This document shows positions 14,947 through 27,100 of a stretch of DNA of 64,000 nt, one piece after another. The notes under the pieces are model-generated. The model was not told the DNA's origin. It made no database searches and was given only the letters and a program-made list of their open reading frames with translations. Every line of letters starts with the position of its first letter. The stretch's first letter is position 1. The position numbers and the translations under genes are program-made. The stretch comes from Macquaria australasica. Taxonomy: Eukaryota; Chordata; Actinopteri; Centrarchiformes; Percichthyidae. The stretch lies in assembly GCA_005408345.1 (NCBI GenBank), contig SEMN01000200.1, forward strand, positions 372,001 to 436,000, read 5' to 3'.

Positions 14947-15261
14947 CAGAGCTGAAACAATTATTCAATTAACTGATTAGTCGAGAAAATTAATAGGCAA
15001 CTATTTTGATAATCAATCATTTAAGTCGTTTTTTTTCTAGCAAAAATTCAAAACACTAACTTGTGATGATTTGTTGTTTGTCTCATGCTAACTGAATATC
15101 TTTGGATTTTAGACCGACAGTTGGACAAAACAAGACATTTGAAGATGACACCTTGGGCTTCACTTTTTTATTACATTTTATAGACCAAACAATTCATCTA
15201 TTAATCGAGAAAACAATGAGCAGATTAATCGATAATGAAATAATCGTTAGTTTCAGCCCCG
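14947..15261. mobile_element. hAT-like MITE with intact 8-bp target duplication
   Basis: The ends CAGAGCTGAAAC and (complement) CGGGGCTGAAAC begin about 50-bp imperfect inverted repeats rich in ATTAATCGAGAAAA. The direct repeat AATGTATA flanks both sides (14939-14946 and 15262-15269). An 8-bp duplication and CAG-type ends are hAT hallmarks. The sequence resembles a very abundant percomorph fish repeat. No coding capacity. Confidence 0.85.
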
Positions 15262-18200
15262 AATGTATATACTGCTAGTGTTAAACTGTATTTTTTCAAA
15301 TACACAGGCATAGATTCTTTACAAAACGCGTAGATGGGGCACAATTATCTGCTGTCAGTTTGGATAAAATATTAATAAAAAAGCAACAGTTGCAGTTTAG
15401 TACACTGAATATGCTTCAACTATAAGATAAGATAACAGAGAAAAGTATGACAAAGATTTGTTGAGCAGCAAAATACTCTTTAAACTGAATGTCTTCGCTC
15501 TGCCCGTACGCCTGCAGAAAAATGAAAAAACATTTGCACATGCTGTGTATGTGCCTTCATGCTCATATTCAAGCTCTCCACAGCAAGGAGTGTGCATGTT
15601 TTGTTCATGATAGTTCATAAAAGCAATACAAATTTAAATTGCATCCCTTGGAGATAGTGTCTGTCCTTCTGATACTAATAAATTAAAGTGTGCAGAGTGG
15701 CAACCATACAACTAAAAGACAGTCAAGGTCTGGCCTATATTGTAAAGCATGTTCCGACTCCATTAATCCAACACCTTTTCAACTGCCTTTCTTCTATGAA
15801 TATACAGGATTCAAATTTGTGAGTGTGTCCTTCATGACACTCAAAGCCAGGTGCATCCCCATCAATATCAGCAAAAAGAGAAAAAAAATTAAACCTTCTC
15901 AAAATATATACTGCGGGAGTGCATTGATTTAATATACTGCCATAAGCCCTTGCTCCTACACTCGACATGCAATTTGGAAATAAATTGACTGATTTAGATA
16001 GAGGCATGGGGAGGAGTGGAAAAAACCCTGATGTAAACCTGGTGCGCTACTATTGAGTAAGGTGACATTGCGCAACAAATCACTTGCATGAATAGAGAAA
16101 GAAAACGATTTCTATTTCTAAAAAGTAATTTTGTTTGGGGAAGGTGCGTTGATTGCCATGTATGTGAATCTATTCCTCCCTCGACTCGAGGTGCATGAAC
16201 ATTTTATAAAAGTCAATGTTATATTTTGCTGTTAGCATAATAATCAGAAAGGCCAGACTTTCATCCAAAGAATAACAGAATCTCATTTATTCCAAGTACA
16301 TAATAGAAGGCCAACTGCAACAGCCAATCTCTCCCATGCTTTGTATACTGCTGTGCAGGAGCAGAAATAGTTGACTTTTGCAGCAGCAGAGTCCATTGTG
16401 TTTTAATTGAGCCCAATGAAGAATAATTAAGTAATTAAAGGCTTGATAAGAGAGAGGCACAGTAAACAGATAAAAGACAAGTGCTGGTATTAACAATATG
16501 GTACACTGCAGAGTGAATTGGACATACCTCCAGTATGGCATCACTAAAAGAAGACAAAGCATCAAAGGCACAACCCAAAATGGGCCAACAGTCTGTATGT
16601 CATTTCTTAAAAGAGCTTGTGGCTGTGAATATGCACGTGGTCAGATTCAAAATGTAATACTTCCCAGCTGGATTTTTGGAATGGGAGTGCACTGTGATAT
16701 TTTCACCACTCTGACATTAGCGGGTTTTATTTTTTGAGTAATTGCACAGCTTGATGTGTACTCAGGGGTTTCCATGAGAACGATGAAAGTCTTATTTCAA
16801 CAATGCTGCAATTATGGGGAAATATGGGAATACATTTTGAGCCAGTTCACAGTTGACTTGACTGGAATAATAGGAACAGAAAACAGAAACAGGGAGCAAG
16901 GGTGGAAATGGCAATTCAAAACTCAACTGTCTTTAAAATACCAGCCCGTTATGAAAAAGAATCCTTACAACTAAAACCTCTAATACCCTCTATGTGTCAC
17001 ATAGTGCAGCACGGCCATATTACTTTGAAGTAGTTCATGGTGCCAAAATTTCCCAAACAGTGGTATCTGCTTTATTCAACATACAGCAGCCATAATCTCT
17101 GTTGGCATCATATGCTGGTTGGCAGTGATAATCTATAATCCATTCATCCAGAGAGGGTACACAAATGCATATTTGTTTCCTAGGATTAAAAGCTTATAGA
17201 GGGTGTATGGCATGGCCAATAATGTTCATCCATGCCAGCTATGACAGAATGTCCAGCTGTATTGTGGATACAGGGGTTTTCTTTTTAAATCACAAGGCAG
17301 TATCCCAAGTATGTGAACACAAAGTACAGACTAAAATGTTCCAATGTTATTAGGGTGGGAAAATCAAAAGTAAATATTCTGCCATGACAATATCTCTTTT
17401 AATGATAATTATACTTTTCAGCAGATTTGTGGAAGTGATAAGAATTTTAAAATAGTCACCCCTGCCTGCCAGCCTGACTTGTGGTCGACAAACGAAGCTG
17501 TCACATGAAGGTCACCAGTTCATAGTCCAAGATTGAAAAGGTCTCCAACCGTTGTTGAAATGAAACCCTACATCACTGCAGAAATAAGATGCCAGTCAGA
17601 ACACTGAAGAAAGTCCGTCTTTAACCAAAACTCCAACTATAGTTGCAACACTAACAATGAAAAAGTCTTCTTGAACAATTCAGTATCATGTGTTGTTGTT
17701 GTCATACACATCGGTTTACTACTTTTTAATTTCATTTAGTGTCAATTGACAATGGTTAATTTCAAATATCCACCCTGGAGCAATGATTTGGTGTGCCTTG
17801 ACAGTCTTCACTTAGCTTAAATCTCCTTGTTGTCTGTCTATAAGCACTACTTAGACTAAGATTTTCAATGGGCTTGAGAGGGGTAAAATGGGACTTTGCC
17901 CATGTGATGCACTACAGGTTACTGTTGAGAAGGCCTTGATGGTCAAGTACTGTCTACCTCATGATTTCTTGTACTTCTAACAGTCGGGTGGTCCTTACAG
18001 ACCTTAAAGACACCTTTTACTCTACTACATTTTGGCCTTTTTTAGTTTGCCTACATTCAAAACCCAAGGTTCACAGTAATGCTGAAGTAATCAGTTAAGA
18101 CTACCAGCATATGACGCATAAAGAAAGACTTCATTGTCAACAATATTTAATCAAGCCAAAGCACAGTGTTATAAGAACAGTTTTCTTGTTATCCTTTTTA

Positions 18201-18436
18201 TAGATCATTAAACCATGCATGATTGCTGCTTTGTATAGTTACAGTAAGTGCATGAAGTGCTATCCACTCCCTTAACAAGTTTCAAAATGTCCTTTGAGCT
18301 GCTCAATGAGCAGAAGCAGCAGACCAGAATAGTAGTTAACACACCCGTGGGTGTAATTTGTGTTCTATTTAACAAGTTTCACTATTAGTTTGTTCCCTAA
18401 GGCTCAGTTTCAGGACAATGAAATAACTTGTTGCAC

Positions 18437-18473
18437 CCACCACCCAATCAGGTGGTGGCTTGTCTTATATAAG
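18437..18473 (+). promoter_or_regulatory. Orphan CCAAT + TATA core-promoter-like cluster
   Basis: CCACCACC and GGTGGTGG are a perfect 8-bp inverted repeat around loop CAATCA (18437-18458). A CCAAT (18444-18448) lies across the left arm and loop. TATATAAG follows at 18466-18473. No gene is recognised downstream. It could be part of a buried LTR or other repeat, or chance. Confidence 0.3.
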
Positions 18474-18539
18474 AGCTGTACTCGACTCGTTGAACTTTGA
18501 AGAGTAAGAGACCAGTTGGGCATGCAGTTAGAGGGCTAC

Positions 18540-18599
18540 GTCTGTACTCACAGAATTGCAGTTACATCGAGGTAATTATTATTTTATATGAGTACAGAC
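18540..18599. repeat. Imperfect hairpin downstream of the TATA-like cluster
   Basis: GTCTGTACTCA (18540-18550) and TGAGTACAGAC (18589-18599) are perfect 11-bp inverted arms. GGGC/GCCC continues the pairing after a small bulge. Confidence 0.7.
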
Positions 18600-19584
18600 T
18601 TTTGCCCTTTGAAAGTCTTTGCTATTGGTGGAACAAAAAACTCAAAACAGGGCCTGATGATGCAACCACAAATTCCAGCCCAACTTCTTATTAAGTGAAA
18701 ATGAGATTTTGGTAGTAGGGGACCAACCAACAGGCATTTTCAAAACCACAACATCTTAAAGATAAAATAGAGAGAGATGCCCCAGGTACCCCTCGTCTCT
18801 CATCTTGTAGCACAAGCCAGCTACAGGCCAGGCAACACTTCTCTCTCTACAGCGGAAAACCACTGGAAAAAACAAAAATCTGGAGGTCATAATCGTTAGA
18901 TACGACTGCACAAAAGTGAAGTCAGATTCCACTGGGGTACGAAGCAACAGACAGTAGGCCACAGCCTCCAAAGCACGTCTTAATAACCATTTAATTAGCA
19001 GATGTCTCTTCACTGTAAAGGATTCATAGCCTTCGTGGCCAGCTGCAATTGCCGTCACAAATACGTCTAACGTGGGCAAACACAACCTTTCTAAAGCACT
19101 TCCTCAAGAGGTGTGCTTGCTATATGAAGTCTATAATGCACTAAGAGCTTAAAAAATCAATTCTACAGGTAGCTAATGACAGGATGCAAGAATTTTAGTG
19201 TTCGATTTATACCAGATAAATGCTCAGCTGATGCACCTGAAAAAGCAAGAGGTAATAATGGATTTTTTTTTTTGCCATTTTCAGAATACAGAGCATTACA
19301 GTACGCTAGGCAGAATATGATAAATACATAGATACAGGTTCCATGTTTTAGCAAAGATATGATTGCTTCAATCTTGAACACTACTGCATGCTGGTCTATA
19401 GGCAGGGGCTACTGTAAAAATATATATATATATTTGATAACAATGTGCTTGAGTTATTTGATGTAATTAATTAATTAATTTGCATTTTCATAATACTACA
19501 GGAAATATTGAGCCATCCACTTCTGAATGTCTCAGAGATGGTTATGATGACGGTCAAATCCCTGAGGGGTTTGAGAATTGCATA

Positions 19585-20010
19585 ATAGCTAGAGCTGCAT
19601 ATCATCTGCATAATGAAGAACACCGATGGTATGTCTATACAATACATGGCCTGAAGATGACATATAAATAGAGAACAAAGCTGGACCTCTATATGACCCC
19701 TGGGGAACTCCACCAAGCATCCTACAGGAGGAGGGCCTCTTCACAACATTTAGATTTAGATTTAGATTCAACTTTATTGTCATTGCACATGTCACAGGTA
19801 CAAGGCAACGAAATGCAGATAGCATCTAACCAGAAGTGCATAAGCAGTAAAATAACATAGTACTTAAATAACATTTAAGTACTATTCTTAACCCTAAACC
19901 TTTCAAAGCAATTGACATGTCCACCCAATGCTTAAGAAGGATTGCATGATTAACAGTGCCAAATACAGTACTGAGGTCAACAAATCTGATCCAAAAATTA
20001 GCAATAGCAA
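19585..20010 (-). mobile_element. Decayed LINE reverse-transcriptase fragment, split by another repeat
   Basis: On the - strand, a piece at about 19890-19990 reads like RT motif A (DLSTVFGTVNHAILL, family DLSAAFDTVNHxILL). A piece at about 19589-19715 carries GVPQGS, GPALFSIYM and YADDMQL. These are the B' and catalytic motifs of fish L2/Rex-like LINEs. A different repeat lies between them. Stops and frame changes show it is dead. Confidence 0.8.
19740..19865 (+). repeat. Dispersed fish repeat (retroposon 3' region) inserted in the LINE fragment
   Basis: It contains a short TTTAGA repeat, then TTCAACTTTATTGTCATTGC, then ACGAAATGCA and AACCAGAAGTGCA. This string is familiar from many percomorph genomes as a dispersed retroposon 3' region. 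It interrupts the reverse-transcriptase reading frame on the opposite strand. Confidence 0.65.
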
Positions 20011-20300
20011 GTAATTGATTACTTACACCTGACTGGACTGATTTCATAAAAGGATCATTTTCATTCATAGAAGCAATATGCAATAAACAGAAGTGTGACA
20101 CGAAAAGGGAGATTGGTCAATGAATGTTCAAGATATTTGCATCTCAGAGCAGGTTCAAGGGATGTAGGAGATTGGCATTTTATCTATACATGCTCTATCT
20201 ATACATTGAACATTCATCGCTGTACAAGTAAAGGGTAGTTATGGCACAAGCTAGTTTGAATTAGCTTGTTGAAATTAATCAGTCATACATAAAATCCAGA

Positions 20301-20740
20301 CGGTAAAGGACACACCGGGGACATAACAAATAAACGACACAAAAATGCGAAATACTCGCATGCGAATATTTACTCTACTACATCCAAAAGTAAACTAATC
20401 GGTGCTGCACCACACGTTGTCCTTGAGTTCATTTTCTTTGTAATTTTTGTGTCCTTTGTCATATAAATAAGGATTATGAGAAACACAAACAATCAACAGG
20501 TCCAGAGTGGAGATGTGACATCCATTCAACACACAACGTGATTGGTTGATGCCTTTATTCGCTGTGTGAAAGCTCAGAAAAATCGACCTCATTCCGAAAG
20601 AAAATGATGTTGCTTTTTTGCCACGTAATATTCGCGTTCTGTGTGAAAGTACTCATGACAAAAGCAACAGTTTGAAAAAAGATATTGATGTGCGAATTAA
20701 TCACACTAAAAAAACGCCTCTGGTGTGTAAAGGCCTTAAG
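20301..20740. mobile_element. Possible old MITE left of RIC3
   Basis: The left end GGACACACCGGGGACATAAC and the complement of the right end (TTTACACACCAGAGGCGTTT) are partly similar. The interior has repeated ATATTCGCGTTCTGTGTGAA and CGCTGTGTGAAAGCTC strings typical of a fish repeat. No target duplication was found. Low certainty. Confidence 0.3.
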
Positions 20741-23700
20741 ACTGTCAAGACTGACCAAACGACAAATACACAAAATTTTGCAATATCACAATTCTGTCAT
20801 AACTGTATAGGACCAAACACAGAAACTATGATAGTTGATAGCGATACCATGGAAAAAAAGTAAAACATAAAAAGCCAATGACAATCTGTACAACTGACAG
20901 TGATCCGTACTGGAAAGTTAGTGATCTGTCGATGTTAAAATTGAGGTTCGTGAAACTTATGTACAATGTAGGTCAACCCCAAGGAGGTATCAACAAAGCC
21001 TAAATGCATATAGATGCATAGCTGAATTTTAAAGCACGATTCATCAGCGTAATCTAATCACAAGGACTTCAAAGGACATTCTGACAGATTTGTAAAACAT
21101 ATTCTGACATGTTTAATTCAGAATACTTTGTGTTCGCTTAGTCAACTACACACAGCTCCAAGTAGCCCTTCATTTTGCTCCACTTCTCTTCAGCCTTCAG
21201 CAGTCTCTAAAAACGTATGCCTAAAGTCTTTCTAAATCTGTTTGTGCAATTGGTTGTACAACAGCTCTTCATCATTTTATCTGTGTTTTTGATGTTTTTT
21301 TGCCTTGTGAATGCACAATGAAAGATACTGGTGATTGTTACCTGTTTGCCACTCACAGGCAGTAACACAGACAGATATGTAAGGTGAATTATACTCCTCT
21401 ATCAAGACAAGAACCATTACACCTAATATCTGCATATATACCATCAATTATATATCTGACCCCTGCACCAGCTGGGTATTTCTGAGGGTTTAACACATTG
21501 ATCACCATTTCAAAAAACCTTTAGACTCTTGATAAATATTCTGTGAAATATACACATGGGAGTCATCATTTCTGCCATGGTCTTTTTGCTAATAAGTCCT
21601 CTAGGTCCCACCTACTTGACCTTTGCGCATGTTGGTTTGAGCTTAAGTGCTAAACTGGACTGCTGCACCTTTAAAATGGCAAAACATAACAGGAATAATG
21701 CCACAACTATCACAGCTGAAAATATTATATCTATTATATCTATTAGAATACTGAATGTATAGCCTACTTATGCATGTTTCACTTACTAAATTTTGCACTT
21801 GCCACCTCCATATTTATTATAATTTTGGATAACTGCATCTACGTCACATGGCTTATGTTTTCTGTCCTTAATGTTTGTCCTCAATTAACTGTCTGTGTTT
21901 TGTTTAGACAAGACAAATTTTCCACATTCCACAATCTGGACAATAAAGTTCAAAAGTAACAAAGTAACTAACTAATTTATAATAAAAAATAATTATTACA
22001 ATGTTCCTAGGCCCACACAGGTGTCCCAGTGGTGATGGTGACGTTAGAGCTGACTAAATGTGTGTACTAATACTGTAGCAACACATGAGCCGTACCATCT
22101 CTAGTGAGCTACAAATGTGGTAAACCTGCGCATGGCTTTGGGGAAAGAAAAAACAAACAAAAACAAAACCTCCTTAGGCACTAGATTCTAAAATTGTTAG
22201 ACAAATCTATGAAACACCATAAGTTACTCTCTACGTTACTTGACTGTTGGGACTCTGAGTAGGTAATCTCCCGTCTCCCACATGCCATACCTCTGTATCT
22301 GAGCCTGCACTGCCATCTGCTGCTGTTTGGTATGAAACACACACCAGAGGGTCTACAGACTGGATGGGTTGATAGGTCAATGTGTTGCGTTCAAGTGCTC
22401 ACCGTAAATACCTAATTTGTAAATGCAAGTTGTGTATTTAAGGCCTTTGCTTGGGAATAATTAATGAATCCTGTAAAAATTACTTTTGGTGGCAGTTTTA
22501 GAAATCAAACAGCACAAAGCTAGTTTCTCCTATAGCAAAGGAATGAACAGAAACACAAATCAGGGGTGTAGTCTCTTAATCTTTTTTATAACTAAAAATA
22601 AACTATACTGCAAGTACTTCACCCTCTTAATGTTAGCAGGTGCTGTTACAAGCAATAGAGGATGCACAAAAAAAAAAAACATTGGTTCAGTACAGTGTCA
22701 TCGTGGTTTATCTTTGGCCTCTTCAGCGAGCTTAGGTTTAGCATTTAGAAATATAATAACATAGTGGAAAACAATAAAACTGCTTTTTTAGAAGAAAAAT
22801 GCATCACTCCTCACTTTTTCACTACCTCTTTACAACATGCTACAACATGACACTACGGCAATTCCAATAAAAAATGTCAGCTAGCAGGAATAACAATGCT
22901 AACCCAGAGTATTTACTAGATCAGTATCAAATGAGACTTGTGACTTGTGAAACACTTACAACCTTATGCCTGCTTGTGTTTTTTTGTTTCTCTGACAAAT
23001 CATTAAGTGATGCACTTTCCACCCAAAGCCATCAGTCTGCCACTTTTATCAAACCTGAATTACAACTAGCTGGCTGGGAGCTGTCATGAAGTTGCACAGT
23101 GGGAATCCTACATTGCCTCACATGTCAATCAGCAAAGCACTGATCGGACTGACACTGAACACTTCTCATTAAACCACCCATAACACACAGTGACACAGTG
23201 AGCTGTCTTACCTTAAACCAGGTATTTTTTCCTCACCAGTCTCTGGGCAAAAGCATCCATGCCTTTATTAAAATTCAGGGCTCTGACTCATTTTCCAGCT
23301 TGTTGCTGCGATGACCCTAGATCATGGCAAAACAATAAAAAAAAAAAAAATAGGCGATCAATTTTGAGAGATAAACTTTTTGATCTTGTGGCACCTCCTA
23401 GGGGTAAAATACCCACTGATTTAGCCAGGTCTGTGTAACAGGTGCACCAAATTTGGGTACAGTAACACAAAGTTAAATGGCTTGGTCCATCATGTTATTA
23501 AACTACTTTTGTAAAGATGCAATCAAAATTGAAGGATGTGGTTTTTATTTGTGTTTGGGACAAAATAAATAATGATGGTGAACCTTGAATGAAAATGGGG
23601 TTGGCACTCACAGAAAGATGCGTCTTGACCCAAGAAATCAAATGTACTTGACCATAAAGATGAGTTGATGCTGATTATTGTGCCTAAGTAGTAGGTAACC

Positions 23701-23765
23701 CCATTCATCTGTTAAATTTGGTTGCTGTAGGTGTAAGAGTTTCTGAAATCCAGATCTTTTTGGGC

Positions 23766-23803
23766 ATAATAATAACAACAACAACCATAATAATAATAAT
23801 GTG
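23766..23803. repeat. AAT/AAC trinucleotide repeat upstream of RIC3
   Basis: Mixed AATAATAAC and CATAATAAT units, about 190 bp before the RIC3 start codon. Confidence 0.85.
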
Positions 23804-23988
23804 TGCACTAGGCCAGCTGATTCCCTCTTTGGGGATTTGTAGTCAATATTTCAAACAGCACTTGAAGGCAGCTGGTCTAATCTGGTCTAATCTGGGCAGA
23901 AACGTCACCAGATGAGAGATGACATCTGTGGATACTAGCGTCACTGTTCAAGTGAAATAAACACACGGCTGTCATTTTCTGAGACAAA

Positions 23989-24106
23989 ATGTCTATAACA
24001 ACCTGCCAGAAGGTTACTCTGATATCATGCTCTGTTCTGTGTGTTTCTCTCTTCCTGCCCAGAATGCTTTTACCCAGAGGGAAGAAGGAGATGGGGCAGC
24101 CTGAGG
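23989..24106 (+). CDS. ric3: RIC3 coding exon 1
   Basis: Encodes residues 1-39 plus one base. The peptide begins MSITTCQKVTLIS and includes the first hydrophobic segment followed by the basic LPRGKKE. The donor is GAGG|GTAAGG. The start ATG has adenine at -3. No in-frame upstream ATG is needed to match the family. Confidence 0.93.
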
Positions 24107-27100
24107 GTAAGGCGGCTTATCAGATCACATCATCCATCCGTCTGTCCATCTCCATCCTGCTCCATCTCCAATGTCTGTTTTTTGTTGCTTCTGCTGTTGT
24201 TGTTGTTGTTGCCAGCTGTTACTCTGACTATACAGAGTGCGCCAGGCCTAGGGTCCCATCATAGTGCACACATGTTCATTATAATGTTACACAATGGATA
24301 AGAAGAAAAAAGAAAAAAATACAAAACAAACAAATGCACATTTGCACATGTTCAAATATGTTTAAGCCTATTTATTTATATTTTTTAATATGTCTACAAT
24401 AGATTTTACATTTCCTATATATTAAAGACAGTACTGTAAAACTGAAATTAATGTAGGGTTTTTGCTATTATTCGATACTGATATTATTTGATTAAGCTGC
24501 TGCGTTTGTTGATAAGTCGGACCTAAAGATGGAGGTGGGCTTTTCTAATCCCTCTGCTTGAACATTACATTTTAGAGTCTCCCATCATATATGTGTAAAT
24601 GTCTTATAGATACTTTGCTTCTTAAAAATGTTTTCCTAGTCCACATGAGAAGGTTTAACCTGATAACAGTTTAACATGGTGACATGCACATGTCTGGAGG
24701 TGATGTCATCACTATAGGGACACCTCTTATCACATATAAATTTACAGAAATGTGTCACTTGACCAGCTCTGATGTTCCACAAAGGACTGTCCTTTAGCCT
24801 GTAGGTAGAACAAATCTGTATAAACATTGTTTTTAATTGTACTCCAAAGTGTTTCATGGATGTATTAATGTACTGTTGTGAAAATAATATATGTAAAATG
24901 TATGTAAAACTGTGGCCCTTTACAAAACAACAACATTGCAGTCAAAACCAGAAAGATATTTTGGATTTCTGGGACCACACAATATTCTTTAAAACATTGT
25001 CCAGAAGTGAAGGGAGCTATTTGCAGAGCAAGCTGAGTAACAGCAGTGTCAAGGATATTTTAAAAGTGGGGCAACTCTGTTTTCTATATCACCCAATGTT
25101 TAAAATGCAATTTACTTCACTTCTGGGTAGTGGTTTGATTTCAGAAAGTAGAATGCGGTTTCATTTTATCAGTTTACATATTTGATCACAGCCTAGCCCT
25201 AGTAATAACTAACATTTGCTCTAAATTCAGTTAAAAGTAACCTGCTGGCTGCCACACACAAATCAAGCAATGCTTTAGACACAAATTTAATTTTTTTTAA
25301 AAATAGAATAGAAATTATAATCAGGTATCAACAATCTTCGAAAACTATTATGCAGATCACAAAGTAACTCTAATCAACCATCAATAACCTAAACAATGAC
25401 CACGAACTGATGCTGATCAGAAATACTCAATAACCACGCCTATTATGCTGATCAACAAACAAACCAAGCTAACAAAATGTTATAAATGTCATACACACCT
25501 AAAAAAAAACAAAAAAACACGTGATTGTAAGAGTGAGCTGGAAACTCAAAATACAATGAAAAATCTGTAAGAAACAAAGTATTGATCGCAGTTTCTTACC
25601 TTTTGACTCCAAACAGGATCTCTTCAGCCACATCTCGTCGGTCCAAAGTTAAGGAAATGATGACTTTCCTTCTTTGTTTGGTTTAATCCAATAGTTTTAT
25701 ATCGTGGTCAACTTACATCTATCATTGCTGACAGTGGCAGCATGCTAACGTCCTCTCGATGCCTTTGGCTACCAACAGATGGCGCGTTTTGACTAATGTT
25801 GGAATTATGAGCGAGTTAATTTTGTATACAAATACTGGAATAGTGTCTTCTCTGACTGTTTGATCAAAAACACCAAAATATTCCCAAATATTGGCCTGAT
25901 ACCAATGAATGACTTACTTGGACCAAATGGGAAATCAACACAAATAATGTAATTCCTTAACAGTAAAGGATGTAAGAGCCTATTTACTCTTATTACATGC
26001 ATGATTCATTTCTGAAAACTGTATCCACTGGTTGAGGAAGAGATCACTGTGAGATATTTGCAGGAAACAATTGCTCTAATTATTGACATTGATTGATTGA
26101 CTGACTGATCTTTATCTCCTCCAGTTGGACCGGGGTTCTACCCTCCTGTGATGCATCAGCTGTCATTGCCAGCAGACCCAGAACGGTGGGGTGTAGACCC
26201 TTCGTACTCCATGACACACAGTGCTGAGGCCATGGCCAAAATAAAAGGCATCGGAAGAGGCAAAAAATACAACCTGATGGCTCAGGCGATACCCATATAT
26301 GGCTTTGGGATCCTTCTGTACATCTTCTATATAATATATAAGGTAATTATTGTATGACTGATCTGCATGGTAGGCAGATTGTATGAATTTATTACACTGT
26401 ATGCACTTTGTATAGAGTACCATGAATATAAAGTGTCATCATGCAGCTCTACACTAGGCTATGCTATAATATGCTGCAATATTCCGTATGTCATGTAAAT
26501 AGAACATAATGAGAAATATCATGGTGATTTCTGTGACAATACTGACTGTGTGCATTTACTTTCCAGGCAATTGAATGTACTTTTTTAAATTACCAATGAT
26601 CATTGCTATGCTCTATTACTCTAAACAAAACCAGTTTTATGTTCACAGCTGACATGTAAGGGGAAGACAACTAAATCAGGAAACTACACTACTGTAACCC
26701 CAGCAAACATGGAGAATAAGATTAGTAAGTACCTTCAGTGATTTAAAGTATTTGTGACACAGTTTAATTCCAAAAAAGATTTATTTTCTTGATACATTTC
26801 AGCAGCCCTAGGGTTCCTACTAATATAATTTGATCTGTTCATGGACAATATGCTAACATTTGTTTTTTTCTTAACAAATCATAATTAATAAGTGACATGA
26901 AGCTCTTCACTGAAAGAAGCCAAAGCCAAAAGTACAGTAGCAAAATAATTGTGTTATTGTAAAGGGAATTTGGTGTGTAAATGGAACTTTTGCCTACAGT
27001 ATGTAGCAGTACAAATCAACCACACATGCCATAACATATATGCATGTGTTTGTGTCAATGTACATACACATACTGCACACAGCTGCTTATAATTTGTACA

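Larger units (their letters stand above)
15270..23988. other. Gene-free left flank, part 2, up to RIC3
   Basis: It holds the LINE and repeat pieces near 19.6-20.7 kb and the promoter-like cluster at 18.4 kb, and otherwise unique-looking AT-rich DNA. A 109-codon - strand frame (18756-19085) is unrecognised. The RIC3 promoter must lie just upstream of 23989, but no TATA box or CpG-rich block stands out. Confidence 0.65.

Noticed and set aside
18756..19085. 109-codon - strand frame
   Set aside because: No known motif, and no splice sites that would join it to a gene. Composition is like that of neighbouring noncoding DNA.
1..23988. Exons of LMO1, expected by synteny
   Set aside because: No LIM zinc-finger pattern (CxxC...HxxC) or LMO1 C-terminus was found in the frames examined, so the gene must lie outside the window.
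24856..25185. 109-codon + strand frame in RIC3 intron 1
   Set aside because: RIC3 exons 1 and 2 join in frame without it, and the translation has no similarity to RIC3.
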